This document shows, piece by piece, positions 1 through 9,600 of a stretch of DNA of 38,709 bases (the first letter of the stretch is position 1; the number at the start of each line of letters is the position of its first letter). The notes beneath the pieces are model-generated. The model searched no databases. It was not told where the DNA came from and saw only the letters and a list, made by a program, of their open reading frames with translations. The position numbers were made by a program, and so were the translations under genes. Source of the DNA: JADFRG01 sp964590515. GTDB taxonomy: Bacteria > Chloroflexota > Anaerolineae > Anaerolineales > E44-bin32. The DNA lies in contig CAZPZD010000021.1 of assembly GCA_964590515.1 (NCBI GenBank), positions 1-38,709 of the forward strand, given 5' to 3'.

Positions 1-1682
1 AGGTGGACCTGGTGGTTCACAGCATGGGCGGTTTGATCACCCGCGCCTATGTGGAGGGGGCCGGTTACCGCGGTGATATCCACAAGGTGGTGTTCATCGC
101 CTCGCCCCACCGCGGCTTCCCGGAAGCTTACAAGACGTGGGAAGGTCTCACCTGGGAATCCTTCCTCTACGAGGGATACCACTCCGCGCTCCGCATCCTG
201 ATGGACCAATTCCTGTGGCCGAGCTGGATTGGCAAGCTGTATGGGCCGTCGGAGGAAGAGAAGCAGGCGGCCGGCTGCGGCAGTGGCCCAGATGGGACGC
301 TGCCCTACATCACGTGCTCCCAGGAGGCCCTCTTCAACTGGTCTCACGACCCCTCCAGAGGCACCCTTTCGCTGCTCGAAATGCTTCCGGACGAGAGCTG
401 GGGTGCCTATCTCCTGTGCGGCGATCACTCTGGAGTCGAATGCGAGCCCTTGGCAGCCTTTCCCTTCGGCCACGACTCCAACCCCTTGCTCGACGGCGCC
501 AACGGCCTTAACGCGCCCCACCGCCTGCAGGCCCTGGCGGATCGATTGGGCCCCGAGAACATGTACGTGATCTACGGCAGCGGCACCCTGACCGATGGTG
601 GATACCTGGTGCGGCGAGGCGCACCCCCACCGTGGGTCCATGGAGTTCCGCTCGATCCCTGGTACACGGATGGGGATGACCTGATCCCCACCGACAGCGC
701 CAATCTCAGTGTGCTCATCCCGGAGATACCGGCGGCGAACGTCGTCACGCTTTTCGGGCCCACGGCCCGCCACAAGGAAGTCATGTACAACCCGGAGGTC
801 TTGATGTGGCACGTCCCGGGTTTTCTCACCGGCACCGCTGGCTTCGCGCCCGAGGGCTACACCCCCTCCATCCCTGTCAACATCGGTACGGAGAGCATGT
901 TGGTGTTCACCCTCATCTGTCCGGTCAACATGACCGTGACCGACCCATTGGGTCGCCAGGTGGGATTCGATCCTGCTACTGGGGGCTCCTTGCATGAGAT
1001 CCCAGGGACGATCTACGCCGCGCCGAACTCGGAGGGCCAGTTCATCATCGTGCCCAGTCCCGAAGCGGGAAATTATCAGGTGACGGGCGCCGCGTTCGCC
1101 GACGGCGAGTATCTGCTCTCGGTCATCCGCCAGGGTCCGGAGGGCTTCACGATCCTGGAAAACTTCAGCGGAAGCGTGACCCTGGGCGACGAGCTGCATT
1201 TCGAGGTGGACAACCCTCCGGACGTCCCACCGACCCCCACCGACGTCCCCACCCCGACCGCCACCGAGTCGCCCACAGCGACCGAAACCCCTACGTCGAC
1301 CCCGACGGACATGCCAACCAACACGCCAACGCCGACGGCCACATTTACGCCAACCGCCACGTCTACCCCCACGCCGACACTGAGCGTGATCGAAGCCCTC
1401 GACAAACTGAGAAAGGACATCAAAGACTACGGCGAAGCCGGCCAGATCGGCGAGCAGCTCGAGGGCAGCCTGCTGGCCAAGGTACGGACGGCGCGCCTGC
1501 ACGTTCAACATGGACGAGAGGCCGCCGCGGCCCATCGCCTGGAAGCCCTTGTCGACCAGATCGAAGAGCAGCGGGGAAAGCGGATCACTCATGCCGCGGC
1601 CAGGAACTTGATCGCTCAGGCGGAGGCGATACTCGATCGCTTGATCGACGACGAAGGCGAGGAGGAGGAAGACGGGCGGTGA
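1..1682 (+). CDS. Secreted lipase/alpha-beta hydrolase with Thr/Pro linker and C-terminal FIMAH-like domain (5' end outside window)
   Basis: The reading frame is open from the left edge, so the true start and signal peptide lie outside the window. The visible part begins just before a lipase nucleophile elbow (VHSMGG, Ser about residue 7). It is followed by a typical SPHRG segment and a late acidic YTDGDDLIPTDSA motif, as in PGAP1/LCAT-like lipases that act on esters outside the membrane. HKEVMYNPEV, around residue 260, could supply the catalytic His. Residues about 290-410 form a beta-rich region, then comes a Pro/Thr-rich linker (about 412-460). The final roughly 95 residues have the alternating helix pattern of FIMAH domains (a G-x-I turn, then a 'GKRITHAAARNLI' helix). 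The family and extracellular location are well supported; the substrate is unknown. The tail ends in an acidic run (EGEEEEDG). Confidence 0.8.
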   Translation, partial: VDLVVHSMGGLITRAYVEGAGYRGDIHKVVFIASPHRGFPEAYKTWEGLTWESFLYEGYHSALRILMDQFLWPSWIGKLYGPSEEEKQAAGCGSGPDGTLPYITCSQEALFNWSHDPSRGTLSLLEMLPDESWGAYLLCGDHSGVECEPLAAFPFGHDSNPLLDGANGLNAPHRLQALADRLGPENMYVIYGSGTLTDGGYLVRRGAPPPWVHGVPLDPWYTDGDDLIPTDSANLSVLIPEIPAANVVTLFGPTARHKEVMYNPEVLMWHVPGFLTGTAGFAPEGYTPSIPVNIGTESMLVFTLICPVNMTVTDPLGRQVGFDPATGGSLHEIPGTIYAAPNSEGQFIIVPSPEAGNYQVTGAAFADGEYLLSVIRQGPEGFTILENFSGSVTLGDELHFEVDNPPDVPPTPTDVPTPTATESPTATETPTSTPTDMPTNTPTPTATFTPTATSTPTPTLSVIEALDKLRKDIKDYGEAGQIGEQLEGSLLAKVRTARLHVQHGREAAAAHRLEALVDQIEEQRGKRITHAAARNLIAQAEAILDRLIDDEGEEEEDGR

Positions 1683-1844
1683 ACTGTAGTCCTGCCGGTC
1701 GGGCCCTCTCGATTTCCGCCGTGGCGGCCATGCCAAAAGGGGCAGCCCCGCCCGACTAGGCGGACGGCAGCCTCAGTTCCCCGCAGACGGCTAGCTGTTG
1801 CGGGCCGTTGATTTCCCACCGGCTTATCGAGTAGATTTGAGGCC

Positions 1845-3374
1845 GTGCCTCCCAAGAAGATCGGCCGGTACGAGGTCATCAAGGAGCTGGGGACCGGCGG
1901 GATGGCCTCCGTGTTCCGCGCTCACGACCCCCGCTTCCGCCGGGATGTGGCGATCAAGTTGCTGCCCAAGGAGTTCCTCCACAGCCCGCAGCTGAAAGCT
2001 CGCTTCGATCGGGAATCGCAGACCATCGCTTCGCTGGAACACCACGCCATCGTCCCGGTCTACGACACCGGGACTCTCAACAACCAACCGTACTTGGTGA
2101 TGCGCTACATGGGGGGCGGTTCGCTGGCTGCCCGCCTCGACCGAGGGCCGCTCATCGTGCTCGACGCGGCAAACTTGCTGTTCCGGATCGGCTCGGCGCT
2201 GGATTTCGCCCACAGTCAAGGCGTGATCCATCGTGACCTGAAGCCCGCCAATGTCTTGTTCGATCGATTCGGGGAGTCGTTTCTTTCCGACTTTGGGATT
2301 GCCATGTTGGAAGAGGCCTCGATCAGCATCACCCGCACCGGGTCGGTCATCGGCACGCCGGCGTACATGAGCCCGGAGCAGGTGCAGGGCGACGGCAAGC
2401 TGGATGCCGCCAGCGATATCTACTCTTTGGGGATCATCCTTTTCGAGATGCTGACCGGGACCCAACCCTATCAGGCAGATACCCCGACCAAGCTGATGAT
2501 GAAGCACGTGCTCGATCCGGTCCCGCGGATCAGGGACGTCGATCCCCGGCTGCCCGAAGGAGCCGACGAAGTGGTTGGGAGGGCGATGGCTAAAGACCGG
2601 CAAGCCCGCTTCGCAACTGCCGGCGAGCTGGCGGATGCTACCCGAGCCCTTTTCGGCGCCGAGCGCCGAGGGAGCGGGGCTCCGGCATTGACCGTCTTGA
2701 CCCAACCTCCGGCCCGCCGTCGGGTATTCAAGACATTGCTTCCCGACGGTCTCTCCCGACCGGTGTTCAAGACGTTGCTGCCGGAAAGCTTGATCGGACC
2801 TGCTTTAAAGCGGCTTGCGGAGCTGCCGCCGCGGGGGCGGGCCGCGGTGGGACTGTTCGGCCTGGCGCTGCTGGCAACTGCCGGGATCATCGCCTTTGGG
2901 ACCCGTGCCCTGTCCCCAGCAGATTCTCGCACTCCGGCGGCCGTGGGAAGTCGGCCAGCCATCGAAAGTACTTCGGCGGCCTCAACCGCGACGAGCCTTC
3001 GCACTCCGACCGTCGCGCCCGCACCCTCCGACACCGCCAGTCCAACCCCCGCCGCTCCGGTTACGGTCTCCCCCGGCCCGACGCTGGAACCACCCAGTCC
3101 GACCCCAGACTACGTGTGGGTCGTCATCTCGGCCCCCGCCCGCTGCCGGTTCGGACCGTCACAGGGATTCGCGACGGTGGGCTTTATCCAGCCCGGCGAA
3201 TTGGTGAAGGCCTATGGGAAGAACCCTGAGGGCACCTGGTGGTGGGTGGACCTGCCAGACGGGTCTGCTCGCTGCTGGGTTTCTGGTGGGATCGCTAGCA
3301 TGCCGGTGTCTCCATTCCTAACGCCGACTCCGATCTTAACCCCCCAGCCGCCGCTGGATGCCACCCCACCCTAG
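1845..3374 (+). CDS. Membrane-anchored Ser/Thr protein kinase with extracytoplasmic SH3-like domain
   Basis: This is a Hanks-type kinase of 509 residues. The N-lobe has a Gly loop (GTGGMASVF, from residue 16), Lys38 in VAIK and Glu57. The catalytic loop HRDLKPAN (Asp131), DFG (149-151) and the GTPAYMSPEQ activation segment end are all intact, so it should be active. One membrane helix lies at about 333-352. Outside it comes a Ser/Thr/Pro-rich stretch and then an SH3b-like domain (about 423-485, rich in Trp) that may sense cell-wall material. The start is GTG at 1845, with GAGG four bases upstream. A 13-residue tandem repeat (VFKTLLP, at 294 and 307) sits in the juxtamembrane segment. The gene converges on the M23 peptidase. 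PknB-like kinases commonly regulate envelope growth; the targets here are unknown. Confidence 0.93.
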   Translation: MPPKKIGRYEVIKELGTGGMASVFRAHDPRFRRDVAIKLLPKEFLHSPQLKARFDRESQTIASLEHHAIVPVYDTGTLNNQPYLVMRYMGGGSLAARLDRGPLIVLDAANLLFRIGSALDFAHSQGVIHRDLKPANVLFDRFGESFLSDFGIAMLEEASISITRTGSVIGTPAYMSPEQVQGDGKLDAASDIYSLGIILFEMLTGTQPYQADTPTKLMMKHVLDPVPRIRDVDPRLPEGADEVVGRAMAKDRQARFATAGELADATRALFGAERRGSGAPALTVLTQPPARRRVFKTLLPDGLSRPVFKTLLPESLIGPALKRLAELPPRGRAAVGLFGLALLATAGIIAFGTRALSPADSRTPAAVGSRPAIESTSAASTATSLRTPTVAPAPSDTASPTPAAPVTVSPGPTLEPPSPTPDYVWVVISAPARCRFGPSQGFATVGFIQPGELVKAYGKNPEGTWWWVDLPDGSARCWVSGGIASMPVSPFLTPTPILTPQPPLDATPP

Positions 3375-3397
3375 TCGCCACTTCCGAGAAGAGTGAG

Positions 3398-5188
3398 CTA
3401 ATACGGTCCCGGGTCGGCGGAACCAGTCGGGTCGGGATGAGCCGCGGGCAGCACTTCTGGCAACAGACTCCCCACGATTGCAGCATCAGGCCGCGATGGC
3501 GCGGGGCAGCATCCAGATAGATTCGCGGGCTGGATATTTAGGCTCAGCTCCACCCCGCCTCCCACCGAGAGCAGATTCTGTGAGGCGCACGGGCAAGCTA
3601 ACAGCTCACAACCCTCACGGAAAAGGACCCCTTGATAAGGCTCCGATCCGGCCCGCACTCGCCAACCGCCCAATTCCAACGGCAGCGGGCCGTCGGCCGA
3701 TATCCATTCTCCGTTGTACTTGCGGGCGAAGTGCAGGTGCAGACCATGGGTTACGCCTCCTACCTCTGAGGCGTAACCTACCAGCTCCCCTTGCGCCAGC
3801 ATCGAACCGACCGCGATCTGATCCGAAGGAATCACATGTAGATACACTACGGCCCAGCCGGTCGACTCGTCACCATCGCCGTCGAGATCCAACACCACGA
3901 CCCCCGGGTCAATCCTTGCCACTACTGCCTCGGCCACTGCGACAACTTCGTTGTCGCTGGTGCGGCGATCGCGATCCCACTTCGGTGCGAAATCCACCGC
4001 CGCCCAGCTGGATTCCGGTCCCCACGCCCCGTGTGGCCCGCCGGTGAACAGCCAGGGGTGATCCGGCGCGAACGGCAGACTCATACTCGGCTGTGACACG
4101 CCGGGTCCGAAGAGCGGGACCTGGAAGGCCCAGGGTTCGCCGAAGAGTCGAGTGTAGGCCGCCGTCAAAGCATCCCCGGAAGACGCGGCTTGGTACGACG
4201 ATCCGTAATAATAGAACTGGGAGAGCAAATGGGTTACCGCGACAGTGCCAGCGTTCAAATCGGGAGCTATGGGAAGCACTGTCCCATCGGCGAATTCGAG
4301 CTCCAGAAAGGTACCCTCCCTCCATCCATAGTAGGCCTCGCTGAGTTCGTTGGCGACCCAGGTCAGCTGTAGATAGAGCCCCTGCAGGCGGCCGTCGTCC
4401 TCCCAAATGGGGAAGTTCCGGGATTGATCCACAGGAACGGCCGGGTTTGTCAGCCACCCCGATCGATATTCCAGGATGGCCAGCAGCACGCGGGGATTCA
4501 CCGAGTGCTCCCGGGCAACCCGGGCGACGACTTCCGATCCACTGATCCACTCCCCATCCATCCGTTGGTGGTAGGCACTCAGGTAACCGCCGAAGGGGGC
4601 CACGAACCCGGCGATGTCAAACCCCTGGACACCTGGGGAGAGTACGATCTCGCTGTCCGGAAGCAACAATTTGGAGGAGGGGGCGGAAGGCTTACCCGTG
4701 GCGATTAGGAGTTGTCGACCGGGAACGAGAAGCTGAGACTCTGTCCAGGCTACCCCGTTGAGGAATTGGATTCCTTCCGGGCTGACATCGAATCGATTCG
4801 CCAGCGCGATCAGCGTGTCACCCGGTCGTACTGTATAGGCGAGGGTCTGCTCTGAAAGTGAGAGTTCTTCGACGAGTCCCATCCACCGGGCGGCACGCTC
4901 GACCGGCCGGCTCGGCGGCGTCCGCTCGGCCGCGGGCCGGGCGGAATGCTCTAGATTGGATCTGTCGCGTACTACTCCGGGCGGAGCTTGCTGAGCCTCA
5001 GCGGACGACTCGCCCCGCCTGAGCGGACTACTTGGTGCCCAAGCCGGGGAATCGTTCCGGAGGGTGAATTGGGCTAGGAGAATCGGGGCGAGCAGCGTGA
5101 CGGCTGTCCCGAGCCCCCTTGGGAGCCGTACGGTCACTAACCCAGCACTTGGGACTAGACTCAAACGGAACCATCCTTTGCCCTCCAA
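3398..5188 (-). CDS. LysM and M23-family cell-wall peptidase with a lysozyme-like middle domain
   Basis: This is a predicted envelope protein of up to 596 residues. A hydrophobic anchor lies at about 26-41, followed by a disordered Pro/Ala/Ser stretch and a LysM peptidoglycan-binding motif (about 117-163, YTVRPGDTLIALANRF). The C-terminal M23 (LytM) zinc endopeptidase domain has His386 (GGPHGAW), Asp399 (AVDFAP) and the HLHF motif (His484/His486), so the metal site looks complete. A DLDGDGDES calcium-loop-like segment (about 434-442) sits inside that domain. Between LysM and M23, VNPRVLLAILEYRSGW (about 230-245) resembles a soluble lytic-transglycosylase active-site helix with Glu240. The start is uncertain: TTG at 5188, or TTG near 5164, which has AAGGA in front of it. 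The likely role is peptidoglycan remodelling. Confidence 0.88.
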   Translation of the reverse strand: MEGKGWFRLSLVPSAGLVTVRLPRGLGTAVTLLAPILLAQFTLRNDSPAWAPSSPLRRGESSAEAQQAPPGVVRDRSNLEHSARPAAERTPPSRPVERAARWMGLVEELSLSEQTLAYTVRPGDTLIALANRFDVSPEGIQFLNGVAWTESQLLVPGRQLLIATGKPSAPSSKLLLPDSEIVLSPGVQGFDIAGFVAPFGGYLSAYHQRMDGEWISGSEVVARVAREHSVNPRVLLAILEYRSGWLTNPAVPVDQSRNFPIWEDDGRLQGLYLQLTWVANELSEAYYGWREGTFLELEFADGTVLPIAPDLNAGTVAVTHLLSQFYYYGSSYQAASSGDALTAAYTRLFGEPWAFQVPLFGPGVSQPSMSLPFAPDHPWLFTGGPHGAWGPESSWAAVDFAPKWDRDRRTSDNEVVAVAEAVVARIDPGVVVLDLDGDGDESTGWAVVYLHVIPSDQIAVGSMLAQGELVGYASEVGGVTHGLHLHFARKYNGEWISADGPLPLELGGWRVRAGSEPYQGVLFREGCELLACPCASQNLLSVGGGVELSLNIQPANLSGCCPAPSRPDAAIVGSLLPEVLPAAHPDPTGSADPGPY

Positions 5189-5254
5189 AATGCAGTTTAC
5201 TAGAGACCATAAAGGTGAGTCCTTACAGCTACCTACCAGCTAGGTTGGTCTTGC

Positions 5255-6310
5255 TCAGGACTGCTGCCCGAGGGGCACGGCAAACACCCGGACGGCCTGC
5301 GACTTGCCCCGCAGCTGGACCGGTTCCAGCTCGTCGGAGCGAATCTTTCCATTGAGGTCGTGTTGGGTGTTCTCGTCAATCAGGATCGGGTGGCCGACCA
5401 CTTTGGTCTGGGCTTCCAGCCGGGCGGCCAGATTGACCGTGTCGCCGACGCAGGTGTAGGTGGCGCGGGTCTGAGTTCCGGTGAACCCCGCGATCACCCG
5501 GCCCGAGGCGATCCCAACCCCGATTTTGATCTGGACCTTCTGCCGGGCGGACTGTTCGGCGTTGAACATTCCGACCATCTCCAGCATCTCCAGGGCGGCC
5601 AGGACTGCTCGCTCGGCGTGGTCGGCGCTGGGCACCGGCGCCCCAAAGATCGCCATCAACCCATCACCCACCATCTGATTGACCACTCCGCCGTGCCCGC
5701 CGATGGCCTCGAACATCAACGTGTAGTAGTCATTCAACAGCTCGATGGTGTCGGCCGGCGACTGGGCCTCGGCGATGCTGGTGAAGGAGCGAATGTCTGA
5801 GAACATCACGCTGGCGTCCACGAATTTACCGCCGAGTTCGAATCCGGTGGTCATCAACTCCTGGGCAACCTCGGCGGTGGCGAACTTACGGATCAGTTCG
5901 CGCTGCTGGTCCCGCAGCCGCTTCTTCTCCAGGCTGGCGCCGATGCGGGCTTTGAGCAGCACCGGATTCGGAGGCTTGGATAGATAGTCCTCGGCTCCCA
6001 TTTCGATGCACTTCACCACGCTGTCCATCTCGTCCATCGAAGAGGTCATGATCACCGGGATATTCCGCAGTTCGGGATCTTTGGTGAGCCGCTCTAAGAC
6101 CTGATATCCGTCCAGCTCGGGCATCAGGATGTCCAGCAGCACCAGGTCGAAAGGCTCCGCTCGCAACCTGTCGAGCGCCTGCTGCCCATTCTCGGCAAAG
6201 GCCACGCTGTGTCCTTGCTGTTCGAGGTTGCGCCCCAGCAGCAGGCGATTGACTTTGTTGTCGTCGACCACCAGCAGGTGACCGCTGGAAGTCGTCGGGC
6301 TACGAGCCAC
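5255..6310 (-). CDS. Response regulator fused to class III adenylate/guanylate cyclase
   Basis: I chose GTG at 6310 because AGGAG lies seven bases upstream; it overlaps the Hpt stop by 11 bases. The product is about 351 residues. The receiver domain (10-130) has the acidic pair DD (16-17), phospho-acceptor Asp60 (LVLLDILMP) and Lys112. A short helical linker leads to the cyclase catalytic domain (about 165-345), with metal-binding Asp172 (MFSDIRSFT) and Asp216 (VGDG) and the transition-state residues Asn293 and Arg297. The base-recognition Lys normally found before IGDG is replaced by Gln (NQMVGDG), and the partner position is Thr (YTCVGDTVN), so ATP versus GTP preference is not obvious. It is probably the output of the Hpt and hybrid kinase encoded just upstream. 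Confidence 0.92.
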   Translation of the reverse strand: MARSPTTSSGHLLVVDDNKVNRLLLGRNLEQQGHSVAFAENGQQALDRLRAEPFDLVLLDILMPELDGYQVLERLTKDPELRNIPVIMTSSMDEMDSVVKCIEMGAEDYLSKPPNPVLLKARIGASLEKKRLRDQQRELIRKFATAEVAQELMTTGFELGGKFVDASVMFSDIRSFTSIAEAQSPADTIELLNDYYTLMFEAIGGHGGVVNQMVGDGLMAIFGAPVPSADHAERAVLAALEMLEMVGMFNAEQSARQKVQIKIGVGIASGRVIAGFTGTQTRATYTCVGDTVNLAARLEAQTKVVGHPILIDENTQHDLNGKIRSDELEPVQLRGKSQAVRVFAVPLGQQS

Positions 6311-6656
6311 GCTTGAACTCCTCGAGTGCCGTCTGGACTTGCTCGAAGAGACCCGCCAGCTGCTCAAGCTTGGAGGCGGCGCCGGTCAGTTTCGATTCCT
6401 TCCCCAGATGCTCGAGTTCTTTGGCGAGATCGGACAGGCTCGCCGCGCCTAAGCTGGCGCTGCTGGATTTTAGCGAATGAGCGGCCCGGGTGAGTTCGGT
6501 GGCATTCGTGTTCGCCAGTGCCTGCTTCATCCCAGCAATCAGCGCCGGCGAGTCTTCCAAGAAGGCGTCAATCAACTCGCCCACGAATTCTCGATCGGTC
6601 GTGTCGACTAACGCGTCCAAAGCTGCTTGGTCAAGCAGGCCGGTCTTCATCGGCAC
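6300..6656 (-). CDS. Stand-alone histidine phosphotransfer (Hpt) protein
   Basis: This small all-helical protein of about 118 residues has the Hpt signature AAHSLKSSSASLGA, with His60 as the phospho-accepting residue. It starts directly at the end of the giant kinase gene: GTG at 6656 has GGAG five bases upstream, and ATG at 6650 is an alternative two codons later. The giant kinase ends in two receiver domains and has no Hpt of its own. The natural inference is that this protein shuttles phosphate between those receivers and the receiver-cyclase encoded immediately downstream, whose start overlaps its stop. Confidence 0.92.
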   Translation of the reverse strand: MPMKTGLLDQAALDALVDTTDREFVGELIDAFLEDSPALIAGMKQALANTNATELTRAAHSLKSSSASLGAASLSDLAKELEHLGKESKLTGAASKLEQLAGLFEQVQTALEEFKRGS

Positions 6657-9600
6657 CTATACTCCTTCGGCCTGTCGGGCAGTGGCTTTGCTAAGCGCAC
6701 CCACCAAATCGGGGACCCGGATCGGCTTCGCGATGTAATCGTCCATCCCCGCCGCAACGCATAATTCGCGATCGCCTTGCATGGCGTTGGCGGTCATCGC
6801 CACAATCCGCGGCCGCTGATGGGGCTTCCAACGCCGGTTGATCTCGCGGGAGGCCTCCAGCCCATCCATCTCCGGCATCTGGACATCCATGAGAACCACA
6901 TCGTAGCGTTGACGCTCCAACGACTGGATCGCCTCCAGTCCATTGCCGGCCACATCCGCTCGATAGCCCATGCCCTGCAGCAGCCGCAAGGCCAGCTTCT
7001 GATTGACCGCGTTGTCTTCCGCCAGCAGGATCCGCAGCGGATGGCGCTTGGCCATCTCGGGGTCCATCCTGGCCTTGGCCCGCCCATCGCCTGCAGCGGA
7101 TGGTTCCTGCGCTCCGGCGAACACTCCAACCAGGGCGTCGAATAGTTGGGAGGGCTTGATCGGCTTGGTGAGCTGAGCCGCAAAGTCCACCCCGCGCAGA
7201 TCGGCCTCGCGCCGTCCCAGGGAGGTAAAGAGGACCATCGGCAATTCTGCTGCAGCCCGGAGCTGCCGAATCTCCTTCGCCAGGGCCAGGCCATCCATCT
7301 CAGGCATGTGCATGTCCAGGATGGCCAAATTGAACGACTCGCCGCGGCGAATCCAATCCAGGGCCAGTCGCGGCGAGCCGGTCTCGAGCGGCGTCATGCC
7401 CCACGACTTGGTTTGCACCACCAGGATTCTTCGATTGGTCTCGTTGTCATCCACGATAAGAACTCGCTTCCCGACCAGCTTCGGCTGCTCTGTTGCGAGC
7501 TCAGGGCGGGCGGTCTGAGGAAGCTCTGCGGCCTGGGTTACGACCGTAAAGTGAAAGGTCGAGCCGGCTCCCGGCTCGCTTTCGGCCCACATCTTGCCAC
7601 CCATCAGCTCCGTCAGCCGCCGGCTGATGGCGAGACCCAGGCCGGTTCCACCATGCTTCCTCGCCGTCGACGCGTCGGCCTGGCTGAAGGACTGAAAGAG
7701 CCGGCCGATTGCTTCGTTTGAGATTCCGAGGCCGGTGTCGCGGACCGAGAAGTGCAAATCGTGAGCCCAGGATCTCCGCTTGGCGACTACGCTGAGCACG
7801 ACCTCACCCCGCTCGGTGAACTTGACCGCGTTAGCGAGCAGGTTGATCAGGATTTGGCGAAGTCGAGTGACATCCCCCACGATCCCGCGCGGCACGTTTT
7901 CATCCAGTTGGTAGGCGAGTTCCAGCCCTTTCTCCGCCGCCCTGGGGGCGACCAGGTCCAGCGCGCTCTCGACGCACTCCCGCAAGTCAAAGGGCTGGCT
8001 CTCCAAATCCATCTTGCCGGCCTCGATCTTGCTGAAGTCCAGGATGTCGTTGATGATGGTGAGCAGCGAATCACCGCTGTTGCGGATGATCTCGGCGAAC
8101 TCTCGCTGCTCCTCAGTGAGTTCGGTGTCCAATATGAGCCCGCTCATCCCGATGACTGCATTCATCGGTGTCCGAATCTCGTGGCTCATCGTGGCCAGGA
8201 AGGCGCTCTTGGCTTCGTTGGCGGCTTCGGCCGACCGCCGGGCCAGCACCAGCTCGGTGATGTCATAATAGATCACAATCACGCCCTGCTGCTCTTGACC
8301 CACCTTGACCGGCACCGCAAGCACCTCTACGTCCACGAGCGATCCGTCCTTGCGAGTCCGACGGGCGATCGCACGCAGCAATTCCCCCGAGGCAGAATGC
8401 TGGTTATAAATCCGGGCCTCGTCGCGAATCTCATCCAGGTTAGCAACCAGATCATCCAGATTGTGGCCGATCGCCTCGTCTGCGGTGTAGCCGAAAAGCT
8501 TTTCCGCGGCCGGATTCCATGAAACCACGTTTGGGGCCGGATTCGGCGAGGCCTCATCGAATCGTAGATCGGTGGTGACAATGGCGACGGGGCTGTTCTG
8601 CACCACGGCTTCCAGGTACTGTTTCTGCTCGAGCAACGCCTGCTCGGTCCGCTTAAGTTCACTGAGATCGTGATAGATGGCGATCATTCCCACCCGCTCA
8701 CCGCCGACGATCACCGGGACACCTTTCAATTCGACGTCTACCAGGGTGCCATCCTTGCGCGTGCGCTTCGTGATGGCGTAGAAGGAGTCGCCTCGAATGC
8801 CCCGGTCGGAGAATGTCACGGCCTCGTTGTGAAGGCCCGAGTCCTTGGCGACCATGCTATCGATGTCGCGGCCGATGGCTTCCTCGGCTGTAAAGCCAAA
8901 CAACTTCTCCGCCGCCGGGTTCCATCCGACGACCTTGGCCTCAAAGTCGACTGTTACGATGGCCACCGGGCTGTACTGGACGATGCTCTCGGATTGCTGC
9001 TTCTGCCTGCGCAGCTCTTCCTCAGCCCGGACCCGCTCGGTGATGTCGTGGTAGATCGCGATGGCTCCGGCGGCCTTCCCGTCCGCCTGAAGAGGGACAC
9101 CATGCAATTCGACATCGACCAAGGTTCCATCCTTACGCTGGCGACGAGTGGTGACGCTGATTCGGCCGTCCGACTGCACCTGCCGGTTGTAAGCAATCGC
9201 TTCCTCGCGCGATTCTGTGCTGACCAGCAGGTCATCGATGTTCCGCCCGATGGCCTCCTGGGCGCCGTAGCCAAAGAGCTTCTCGGCCCCCGGATTCCAG
9301 GAAACGATCATGTCGTGCTCATCGATGTTGACGATGGCCACCGGGCTGCTCTTCACCAGCGATTCGGAGTACTCCTTCTCGCGCTCCACTTGTTGGAAAA
9401 GCCGGGCGTTTTGGATTGCGATCGCCGCCTGTCGGCCCAAAGAGACCAGCAATTCCAGATCCTCTTCGGTGAAGAGGCCAAGCTCAAGCGACCGCCAGAC
9501 GCCCATAGTCCCAATGATCGCCTCACCCGCGGCCAACGGGACGACCATGAATGCGACCGGGTCGCCGACCGGCGTCCCCGGGATATGTTGAGCGCGGGTG

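Noticed and set aside
1240..1385. Simple ACC/CCG-rich tract in the lipase gene as a possible regulatory repeat
   Set aside because: It encodes the Thr/Pro linker between domains, a common feature of secreted proteins; nothing suggests an additional role.
1683..1844. Intergenic gap between lipase and kinase, inspected for a terminator or small RNA
   Set aside because: Only short GC-rich stems with tiny loops (for example around CCGCCGTGGCGG) and no U-run were seen, which is not enough for a call.
8600..9380. Repeated similar DNA stretches that could suggest a repeat array
   Set aside because: The spacing and translation show they are three homologous PAS domains in one gene, with no spacer/repeat structure of a CRISPR or mobile element.
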